Origin: Yamadazyma tenuis
Taxonomy: Eukaryota; Ascomycota; Pichiomycetes; Serinales; Debaryomycetaceae
Direction: 5' to 3'
Assembly: GCF_029203305.1 (NCBI RefSeq)
Contig: NC_089461.1
Coordinates: 868,001-932,000 of the forward strand
Length of the DNA stretch: 64,000 nucleotides
Shown here: piece after piece, positions 56,169 to 64,000 of the stretch
Numbering within the stretch: position 1 is the first letter of the stretch
Layout of the letters: each line of letters starts with the position of its first letter
Translations under genes and position numbers: made by a program
Notes under the pieces: model-generated
Seen by the model: the letters and a program-made list of their open reading frames with translations, nothing else
The model's database searches: none
Told to the model about the DNA's origin: nothing

Positions 56169-58268
56169 TTAAATAGCACTAGTTTCCCTAAATAACCAGC
56201 AATGAGTTACTGAATCTTTCACAAAGAATCCAGAGAGTTCTGTCCAAATAGTCCGGTGATAATCGTTAAGCCATACTTTTTCGTCATGGGTCAACATTGA
56301 AACTTCAATCAATTTCTTGCAGAATGGAACCTTGGTCAAAGTTTCAAACTTGTAAAACTTCTTTCCATTGAAGACCTTATCGGTTTCTTTAACCACCATG
56401 TCATTCTCCAATCTGATTCCATACTCTCCTTCTTCATAGTAACCTGGTTCGTTGGATATTATGTTTCCTGGCTGAATTGAGGTGGTGAATGCAGCAGGTC
56501 TCAACCCTATACTGACAGGACCTTCGTGAACGTTTAAATAAGAACCAATTCCATGAGATGTCCCGTGACCGTAGTCCAAGTTGTACTTCCACAAATGCTG
56601 TCTTGCAATAGAATCTAAGTAAGCTCCTTTGGAGTTTTGGGGAAATTGTAAATCAGACAACCCAATTAATCCTTTCAAGACCAACGTATAATTTCTCTTT
56701 TCCAAGTAAGTCGGTTTACCTAAATGGACGGTTCTGGTAATATCCGTGGTACCTTCCAAGAAATGGGAGCCCGAATCGTTCAAATATATGGTATCTGGAT
56801 TGATTAACGAATAATTAGTAGGGGCTGGCTTGTAGTGGATAATGGCAGCATTCGCCCCAGAGGCACTGATTGTGTCAAATGATAATCCCACAAAGTTCTC
56901 TTCTTTCTTTCTGAACTCAGTCAATTGTTTATCAGCTTGAACTTCATCGATCATCTCATTTTTCCGGAGTAATTGGTCTTCCAACCATGCAAAAAATTGA
57001 CATAATGCTTTACCATCCTTGATGCCTGCCAACCGAGCTCCTTCGATTTCCACATCATTTTTAATGGCCTTTAAGTCCTCGATAGGAGAACGAGGCAATT
57101 CAGTGAAGGTGCATTTTAAATTTCTCACCAATTCCCAAGATGTGTTCCTAGTAATCAACAACTTCTTGTTTTCTAAATTGAAATCCTTCGAATAATCGAA
57201 TATATGTGTCCAGAATGAATTATAGTCCAAGACAGTAACATGATTTAACGTCAAATACTCCGAAACATCTTCATCAAACCTTGAAGAATCCACAAACAAT
57301 ATCACATCTCTGTTGGCATTTATGATCAAGTAACTGTAAAACAATGGGTTATACATGATGTCAGCTCCTCTCAAATTCAATAACCAAGCAATTTCATCCA
57401 AGGCTGTTACCACCAATGCATGCCCGTTGTTAGCCTTGATAGTTCTTATGATCTTATTCAACTTATCGGTGAATTCCTCGCCACAATACTTCAAGTCTAA
57501 TCTCTTAATCAAATTAGTAGGCGCCGGAGGTAAAACTTCAAACTTCTCCCAAATCTTCGAAATCAAATTATCCTTTACTGCAGTCAATTCAACCTCAGCT
57601 TTGGAGTTCTTGTGTAGTCTGGCTTTTATCTTCTCAGTAATCTTCAAGTATTCACCGTATGTCACCAATTTAGGGTCAACCCCGATTCTAATCTTGGAGC
57701 CGGAATCCAACGACATCTGCACGGCGTTGTCAATGGCCCATTCTTCCCAGCTTGGTTCATTAACAGCACCTTGTCTTAACAAAGACCAGTTGAAATCCAA
57801 CTCGTTGGCAGCCTGACTAAAATACCTGGCATCCGTCGACAAAGCGGCCAAGCCTTCAGGGCATGAGTTCATACACGTGACATCCCTAGTGATGATGGCC
57901 ACTCCAGCACTTCCTTGGAATCCCGAAATGAACCCTCTCTTTTGGTCAATAGCTGACACATACTCGGACTGATGTTCATCTTCACTGGGAACAATGTAAA
58001 CTCCCAAGTCGTACTCTTGCATTAAAAGTCTCAAATTCTCCAACCGTTTGGAAGTGTTTATTTCCTTGGTTTCCGGTTGGCATAAGGTTGAAGCATCAAT
58101 AGAGAAAACTGACCCTTTTCTGCTGCCCAGTTTGCTGCTTGTACCGGTTCTTTTCAAGTTGATTTGTCGGGCCATCATGGAACTTCTTCTGTTTGTTCTC
58201 GATAATAACCCAGGAGAACACGTACAGTTGTTACACTGCGCTCTTGATACTCTGCGATGCATTATCAT
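56169..58268 (-). CDS. FRA1: Aminopeptidase P-like protein, repressor of the iron regulon
   Basis: A 699-residue XPNPEP1-type protein (S. cerevisiae Fra1 has 749). An Arg/Ser-rich N-terminus is followed by GVYIVPSEDEHQSEYV, FISGFQGSAG, and the catalytic pita-bread domain with SGANAAIIHYKP, YLNDSGSHFLEGTTDITRT (Asp metal ligands), DYGHGTSHGIG (His) and SNEPGYYEEGEYGIRLEN (Glu ligands). The metal-binding residues appear intact. Fra1 works with Fra2 and Grx3/4 to keep Aft1-type activators off when Fe-S synthesis is sufficient. I used the first ATG at 58268; starts at 58178/58175 (MMARQINL) are possible because the first 30 residues are not conserved. Confidence 0.87.
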   Translation of the reverse strand: MIMHRRVSRAQCNNCTCSPGLLSRTNRRSSMMARQINLKRTGTSSKLGSRKGSVFSIDASTLCQPETKEINTSKRLENLRLLMQEYDLGVYIVPSEDEHQSEYVSAIDQKRGFISGFQGSAGVAIITRDVTCMNSCPEGLAALSTDARYFSQAANELDFNWSLLRQGAVNEPSWEEWAIDNAVQMSLDSGSKIRIGVDPKLVTYGEYLKITEKIKARLHKNSKAEVELTAVKDNLISKIWEKFEVLPPAPTNLIKRLDLKYCGEEFTDKLNKIIRTIKANNGHALVVTALDEIAWLLNLRGADIMYNPLFYSYLIINANRDVILFVDSSRFDEDVSEYLTLNHVTVLDYNSFWTHIFDYSKDFNLENKKLLITRNTSWELVRNLKCTFTELPRSPIEDLKAIKNDVEIEGARLAGIKDGKALCQFFAWLEDQLLRKNEMIDEVQADKQLTEFRKKEENFVGLSFDTISASGANAAIIHYKPAPTNYSLINPDTIYLNDSGSHFLEGTTDITRTVHLGKPTYLEKRNYTLVLKGLIGLSDLQFPQNSKGAYLDSIARQHLWKYNLDYGHGTSHGIGSYLNVHEGPVSIGLRPAAFTTSIQPGNIISNEPGYYEEGEYGIRLENDMVVKETDKVFNGKKFYKFETLTKVPFCKKLIEVSMLTHDEKVWLNDYHRTIWTELSGFFVKDSVTHCWLFRETSAI

Positions 58269-58911
58269 TCCACTACTTCCTTGGTATAAATAAAACGATT
58301 GGCACCATTTTTGCTCGCACTTTTTGAGCCATGTAGGTCGTGTACGTTCCCGTCAACTGTCATGCAATGCCGATGAGGAGGTTTTAGGTGATGTAAAGAA
58401 GGGTTATTTATGGAAATTGAACAGGTGTAGTTTAAATTAGAGTTCACTTACATGTCTTCATTATTGAAATGAAGCTGGAAGTTAATCCTACGGTGGGAAG
58501 GGTAGTTTGTAAATATTTGGTTCATGCACGTCCTGGACCCTTGAAACATCTTGATATTCCCAAGAGATTTTGGTTTCCAAAAGGAGTTACATAGCTATTG
58601 GGATCTTCTGGAACACTGTCTGTGATGGTTTGAACTATATTTGTTAGTGGATTAGTTCTATACTTGTATCTATTGATTGTGTCCTTTGTTGGCTGGCCAG
58701 TCTAATAAACACAAAAAATTCCTTTATGGCAACCGTTTTTCTTCGAAGAAAACTCTAGCCCACTTTCAGACATTATGGGGTTGATATTATTTATCCCAAA
58801 TGACCGTTCTATGCTTCCACACTCCCAAAAAATGCTCCTCTTCTTCGTCACTTTTGCAGCCAATTCGCACTCTTTACTTCTCGCAAACAGGCCAGGCCAG
58901 AAAAGATCGCT
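58269..58911. other. Divergent FRA1/KAP122 promoter
   Basis: No gene is visible. Frames at 58702-58971 on the minus strand and 58775-59077 on the plus strand overlap the KAP122 first exon and intron and are not supported. Confidence 0.5.
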
Positions 58912-61900
58912 ATGGACGTTAACCTCATACAAGTGCAACAGGTATGTAAACACCAAAAACGCACTTTCCAAGGTTTTACTAACAAAAACAGCACATAGAG
59001 AGGTTGTACTCTACCAGGGACCCCGGCGAAATCCAATCACTTCAAAGCGTCCTTCTAAACTTACAAAGGCAAGATGATGGCCATTTAGCGAAGTCGCTAC
59101 TAGGAACAAACAGCAAGAACTGTCAGTATTTTGGAGCTTTAACGTACACTGTCGTCATAAATAATATCAGAGAGTTTGATGAATCCCATCTACAGCTGTT
59201 AAAAAACGACCTCATATCGTCTATTGGCAACAATACGTATAATTGGCTTGTGATCAAGAAGCTAATATCCAACTACTGTCTATTATTCATATTCAACTAT
59301 AAGCAGTTCCAAGCAGATCCCATCAATAGTTTGTTGGTCCAGTTGACCGGTAAGTCCGAATTGGACTTTTCCATTTTGGATGAAAGGTCATTTTCAATTG
59401 TGTTAAACTGCTGCTCTATTCTAGTGGAGGAATTGATCAAAAAAGAACAGATCAATGAGCTTCATGAGATTATGTTTAGCCAGTTGTTTCCTTATGTCTA
59501 CTCGACGTATGAGCACTTGAACTCGTGTTTGATAAGTTCCATCCCATATTCTGTCCATATACTAGGGTTAGACTGTCTAAATTCTTGGATCGGCTACATT
59601 TCAATGTCAGAGACTCAATCGAAGATACGATATACCGACACGCCAGAACTCACTAGGTACGTGTTTAGCTTCTTGGAAGGCTTGCAATTTGACAGCAGCG
59701 AATCTCTTGAACTAATCAACAAGTCGGTTTCTGCCATCACAGAAATATTGGAAGTGAACCCAAACATGTTGGACTTCAACAAGAAACTATATTTGAAGTC
59801 TTTATTATTTGAAGAAACTAAGTTTGGTGGTCGTTTTATCAATGAAATAGTGTTGAATGTCAATGTTAATGAGGAGTTCACTGATGAAATTAGCAACTTT
59901 GTGAACTTGTGCATCATATTTCTCCAGAATGGTTTGTTAAACATGGCGAAACACTTGACTGAACCCACTAATAGGTTTATATTAAACTTGTTGTTGAAGC
60001 TAACCAACTATCCAGGAATACCTAAGGTGGAAGAAAATGTAAGTGACCAATTTCTATCCTTTTGGGAGGAGTTTTTCAATGTATTCATCGATGACGAAGA
60101 AGCCTTTGACTCCCTATATAAAGATGAAAATACAAAGTTGGAGTTTTACTCGACGAGGAATGCCATTTGTAACGAAGTTTGCAAGATATATTGGGAAAAA
60201 ATCAAGCTTCCTGCTCCTGAACAGCTCCAACTAAATAGGTCCGATTTTTTCTACTTCAAGTCTACTGTGGGTGATTTCTTTTCCATTGTGTACTCACTCT
60301 TGAAGCTACTGTTTTATAAGGATTTAGTTGAACTAGCGGGGTCTAAATTCAGTTCCAGTGAATTGGACTTAAATGGGTTGGAATCTGCTCTCTTCATCCT
60401 ACACAAAGTTAATGATGATTCCACCTTTTACGAAAGTCAGAGTAATTTGCTCATAAATCCTATAAACTCATTAATGGAAGCGGGACTACTTAAAATCCTC
60501 CCCAGCTTGACTCCTGCTATCCCCAATTATTTCAATTTTGTTTCGACGTTCATAAACTTTATCTCATCGATTCAATTTTATTTGAAGACCGACCATGGTC
60601 CTAAATACTTGGGTGATATATTAGAGTTTCTCTTCTCTATTATCATCAACTCCAAAGACCCCAAATTGTCTTTGACCTCATCCAAGACAATTCTTAACAT
60701 TTGCCAGGAATGTGGTCCCCATTTGGTAGTATTTTTGCCAACCTTGAAGAATTTGCTAAATGAGATGATTCAAAATGATCAGATTGATAACTTGATCAGA
60801 GCTCGGATGGCCAATTCATATATCTCAATTTCCCATTCTGCTAATTTGAAGCTGCCTCGTGAATTCAGTCTGGTTTTAATTGAGCTTTTGAGCGTCATTG
60901 AAACAAGAGCTGGAAATCTAATGGCTAATGTCTCTATTTTAGAAGAACACGCTGAAGACTACTTGATATCATTATTATCTTGTGTCACTGAGATTGGGAA
61001 GTCAAGTGTTTTACCAGGAGAAGTAGAAGATTTGTACACCCAAGAAGAAGCTAATGCGGTGTCTGACTTTTGGAAAAATGACACCACTGTCAAGCCGTTG
61101 ATATTGAGCATCATAAGAAAGTACTCCATTGATTTTCAGCCTTTTCTGAACAAATCAACTATAACAGAAATATGCTGTCAAATCTTTAAAACAGGATTGA
61201 ATGAGCCAATACATAATCCCTTCAAATTTGACTTGCCAGTAATCTTTGAATATTTGGCATTGAAAATCAGGCATTGTGATGCAAACTCATTGTACCATAT
61301 CTTCAAACTAATAGAAACCATCACTTTGACCAACTACAAATTATTGGATGAACTTACAGTTAATGACCTATTGACTAATGTGTTTATACCCCATTTCAAA
61401 GACCATGATAGCAACAGTGATCCGGATATGTTGTCAAGCTCAACTGATGTTTTTACTAGCATGTTAGACAAGAAGCCATCTTTGCTCCTTTATTCCAATG
61501 TTAATCTTTTTGTTGAAGTTCTCCATTATAGCGTGAACCTTTTCAAGTCAAATGAAGTAAGCATAATAAAGTCATTACTGAAATTTTGGACTGCAGTAAT
61601 ACTCTTGAAAAGAGGCAGCCAACAAGATCAAGAGTTGGTTCAGAATATATTTCAGCAGAGCTTAGGTAGATTGTTGCTTCAAGAGTTACTCAGCTCTTTT
61701 TTGAATAACTCCCGGTCTTCTTTAGAATGCTACTATTTGGTCTTTCGATCTCTCATCTCCAAATACCAACTATTCGTTAAGAATTGGTTAATGGAAATAT
61801 TACCAAATATGAATTGGAAACACGTTAATGACCATGACAAGAAGTTGTTTATTGACAAGCTCCTTTTGACTAGAGGACAAAGGCTGGCGAACGAGGTTTT

Positions 61901-61958
61901 AAAAAAATTCTGGTTACAAGTTAATGGACTTGTAGAGTTTAATTCTAAAAACTACTAG
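58912..61958 (+). CDS. KAP122: Karyopherin beta (importin-13 family), two exons
   Basis: Exon 1 is 58912-58941 (MDVNLIQVQQ) and exon 2 is 58992-61958, together about 998 residues of HEAT-repeat helices. The joined N-terminus (QVQQHIERLYSTRDPGEIQSLQ...LNLQ) reads as a normal importin-beta N-terminal helix pair; without splicing the frame stops at a TAG at 58996-58998. The repeated Leu/Ile/Ser helices and overall length fit Kap122/Pdr6 of yeast, which carries TFIIA subunits and other cargo. The second exon alone has no ATG at its start, which supports the intron. The family assignment is by overall resemblance. Confidence 0.82.
58942..58991 (+). other. Spliceosomal intron (50 nt) in KAP122
   Basis: The 5' splice site is GTATGT (58942-58947), the branch sequence TACTAAC (58977-58983), and the 3' splice site CAG ends at 58991. 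The branch A is only 9 bases before the AG end, a short distance. Phase 0. Confidence 0.88.
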
Positions 61959-62060
61959 GTTTCCCATTCGAAAACATTATCATTCATCAAGTAAACATAT
62001 AAACAAAATGAACCAACAAATAATACAATTTTTTTCGTTTTGACTCTTTTCCTCTCACAT

Positions 62061-63836
62061 TCACAAAACGGCCTCCAACTCCTTGACCAAGAAATCACAT
62101 TCAGCAGCAAAGTCTATATCGTAAACAGCCATTGTTTGGTATCTGATTCTAGATTCACCGTTGTAGCTGTCTTGCCTGGCCTTCAATCTGAAACTAAATT
62201 CTTTCATAGTAACTGCCTCAACAACTTTCTTGAATTCCGCCTCGTTCAGTTCCTTCAACACTAGCAATTCGTTGGCACTAACGCCAAAGATTTTGCTGGC
62301 CTCCTGATCAAACAAAGTGGCCCATAACTGTTCAGTAGCATCCATTATTGAACAGTTCAAAATATATCTGTAGGTAGCTTCACTATAATTAATATCACAC
62401 TTTTCACACCTCCAAGTACCATCACCTTGGTCAATAATCTTTCTGTTACAAAGGTTATTGCTCGCCTCTTGTTTGTTAACACAGGCGGGATAACAGAAAG
62501 TTTCAGTCTTGAAAAAATTAATAGTTGCTTTAACACTGAAAAAATCAGGCTGTTCTTGAGCACCAAGGTTCTCTTCTTTCACCTGAGCAATGGTCTTTCT
62601 GTTCTTTATATAGTTAGCGGAGCCAGCGTTGTCTGCCTTCAAAGTTTGGAAAGTTTCATTCGACCCTTGGTTATCGTACCAACCCTTCAATTGATAGGCT
62701 TCGGGTGCGTCTGGGTTTGGTAAGATTGATCCAGTTTGAGTCAAAGTCAAACTTCTACCTCCAAAATCTTGGATCTTACAGCCTTTAAAAGCAATGACTG
62801 TGCCTTCACTCAAGTTAAAGTCAATTGCAGTGGCATTCCATAATCCGACGGTGATAGAGAAGTTTGAGTCATCGACGATATCGATGTCTCTTCTATCGAA
62901 TGGCTTTCCAGTGCTTTTGGAAGTGATTTGAAACGCAGGCTTCACCTCTCTCAAGACACCAACAACATCAATTACCGTGTTTGGTTCGGCACTTTGAATC
63001 TGGTTCAACTTAGTGAAGTTAAATTTCAATTTTGGCACATTACCATTGTTAGAGAAACATTCTTCGACAATAGTGTCTCTATCCAAAGACAATTCGTATG
63101 GGTGACTCAATCTGGAGAATTGAGGTTTGGCCGCTTGAATCCTAGCCTTGCTAATGTAATAAACTTTACCTTCTTGTAAAGTTTCGTACATCTTTTCAGC
63201 AAGTTCGTTGAACGCAGTGGCTCTGATTTCATCTGAGTCATCCAAAAAGTTGACATTGAACAACTTTCCAGAACCCTTCGCGTTGTGCCAGGTTCTAAGA
63301 TCACCCTTGAATGAAACTCTTGCCTTTATGACCCAATTGTTCTGGTAAGGTGACAACAGTTCAATTGAGCTAATTCTTTGACCCTGAAATTCATCAGCAG
63401 CTGAGCTTTGCTTGGAAGGGGCAGCGGCCGGTTGAGGTTGTTCCTTCTTGCTCTTGAAGAAGTTTTCTTGAGGGTTTTGATTGAAATATTCAGCAATCTT
63501 GATGGTGTCATGAGCTTCACTTTCATACTTAGGCAAAACCACTTCAGCGTCATCGATCAAAGTGTAGAATTTTTCTGGTTCAAAGCATGAGTGGGCCAAG
63601 ATCTTTATGACCGAAGTCTTCTGGAAGCCCTGTCCCTCTAATTTGTCGACAAGAGACTTATCTAACAACCCGTGCATGTTATACTTGCCATCATACAAAA
63701 TGACCCTAGATTTTCCCTCATAGTGTCTCAAGTTAATCACCTGGACAATAAAAGGCGTTTTAAGGTACTTTTCTCTTTCTTTGACTGAGTAGATCTTGGG
63801 CAACACGCCAAAGTCAACTACCGATTCAATAGTCAT
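62061..63836 (-). CDS. RFA1: Replication protein A, 70-kDa subunit
   Basis: A 591-residue protein with the four OB-fold layout of RPA70. It has an N-terminal domain, then SPYQNNWVIKARVSFKG (DBD-A), FDRRDIDIVDDSNFSITVGLWN (DBD-B) and the zinc-bearing DBD-C with TWRCEKCD. Zinc ligands are Cys452, Cys463, Cys477 and Cys480; the first pair is separated by ten residues, whereas yeast and human RPA70 have four. RPA binds single-stranded DNA in replication, repair and recombination. The N-terminal domain is shorter at its start than in S. cerevisiae. It converges on KAP122. The first ATG is used. Confidence 0.95.
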   Translation of the reverse strand: MTIESVVDFGVLPKIYSVKEREKYLKTPFIVQVINLRHYEGKSRVILYDGKYNMHGLLDKSLVDKLEGQGFQKTSVIKILAHSCFEPEKFYTLIDDAEVVLPKYESEAHDTIKIAEYFNQNPQENFFKSKKEQPQPAAAPSKQSSAADEFQGQRISSIELLSPYQNNWVIKARVSFKGDLRTWHNAKGSGKLFNVNFLDDSDEIRATAFNELAEKMYETLQEGKVYYISKARIQAAKPQFSRLSHPYELSLDRDTIVEECFSNNGNVPKLKFNFTKLNQIQSAEPNTVIDVVGVLREVKPAFQITSKSTGKPFDRRDIDIVDDSNFSITVGLWNATAIDFNLSEGTVIAFKGCKIQDFGGRSLTLTQTGSILPNPDAPEAYQLKGWYDNQGSNETFQTLKADNAGSANYIKNRKTIAQVKEENLGAQEQPDFFSVKATINFFKTETFCYPACVNKQEASNNLCNRKIIDQGDGTWRCEKCDINYSEATYRYILNCSIMDATEQLWATLFDQEASKIFGVSANELLVLKELNEAEFKKVVEAVTMKEFSFRLKARQDSYNGESRIRYQTMAVYDIDFAAECDFLVKELEAVL

Positions 63837-63878
63837 TATATTTCAAAAAAAGAAGCTATTAATTATGGTTGATTTAAT

Positions 63879-63897
63879 ACGCGGTTGTTTTCGCGTC
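63879..63897 (-). promoter_or_regulatory. MCB/E2F-like sites before RFA1
   Basis: On the minus strand GACGCGAAAA (63888-63897) and the CGCGT core (63879-63883) lie about 43-61 bp before the RFA1 ATG. The core ACGCGA/CGCGAAA fits MBF/SBF binding, which controls G1/S genes including RFA1 in yeast. Confidence 0.5.
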
Positions 63898-64000
63898 TTT
63901 CTGTTGATGAGAATTGGCAATTCCAAAAATATAAGAATGTCGCAAAAACATTCGCTACTGTTATCTTGTATTCATATATACTAAAGTAATTATAACTTGA

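Noticed and set aside
1..64000. Operons, ribosome binding sites, CRISPR, phage or insertion sequences
   Set aside because: The gene structure is eukaryotic; no regularly spaced repeats or transposase genes are present.

Overview
This is a gene-dense stretch of a budding-yeast (Saccharomycotina) nuclear chromosome. The evidence is single-exon protein genes with close fungal relatives, one short spliceosomal intron with canonical yeast signals, an intron-containing tRNA gene, and Pol II-style promoters without operons. Two features point to the CTG-Ser clade (Candida/Debaryomyces relatives). One is a GPI-anchored copper-only superoxide dismutase of the Candida SOD4/5/6 type. The other is the rarity of CTG codons, with at least one in-frame CTG (8306-8308) where a serine is expected. 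All translations quoted use the standard code, so a CTG residue written as Leu may really be Ser.

Layout. 1-10.8 kb: the 3' end of an Ime2/RCK-like kinase gene, a TANGO2-family protein, a lipid-droplet hydrolase, HMT1, MXR2, TSC13, an STE13-type dipeptidyl aminopeptidase and NOC2. 10.8-14.4 kb (minus strand): RDS2 and a PA-TM-RING ubiquitin ligase. 14.4-16 kb: the longest gene-free interval, with a GC-richer island that can form several hairpins. 16-24.7 kb: RET1/RPC128, TFB2, a divergent ribonucleotide reductase large subunit and AIM23. 24.8-35.3 kb: a TMEM184/Hfl1-like membrane protein, NAR1, YTP1, KEX2 and ZWF1. 35.9 kb: tRNA-Ile(AAU) with a 20-nt intron. 36.6-47.2 kb: NSA1, SEH1, ALG7, VRP1, DPH7, a 56-residue one-helix protein and GDH2. 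48.1-63.8 kb: PRS5, APM4, CUE3, an unrecognised 146-residue protein, the Cu-only SOD, ISA1, FRA1, KAP122 (with intron) and RFA1.

Most genes are housekeeping: transcription machinery (RET1, TFB2), ribosome biogenesis (NOC2, NSA1), DNA synthesis (RNR large subunit, RFA1), secretion and glycosylation (KEX2, STE13, ALG7), actin and endocytosis (VRP1, APM4), iron-sulfur and iron metabolism (NAR1, ISA1, FRA1), and carbon/nitrogen metabolism (ZWF1, GDH2, PRS5, RDS2). KEX2 and STE13 act one after the other in pro-peptide processing in relatives. Many neighbours are divergent with 60-100 bp promoters or convergent with 30-100 bp between stop codons.

I found no clearly novel multi-gene system, mobile element or CRISPR array. 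The best leads are small: a 56-residue membrane microprotein, a hairpin-rich intergenic island, the tRNA-Ile intron, candidate transcription-factor sites before ZWF1 and GDH2, a lengthened zinc-finger loop in RFA1 and a divergent RNR large subunit. Several starts were moved downstream from the longest reading frame because that frame opens with a non-ATG codon or overlaps a neighbour; each entry gives the reason.
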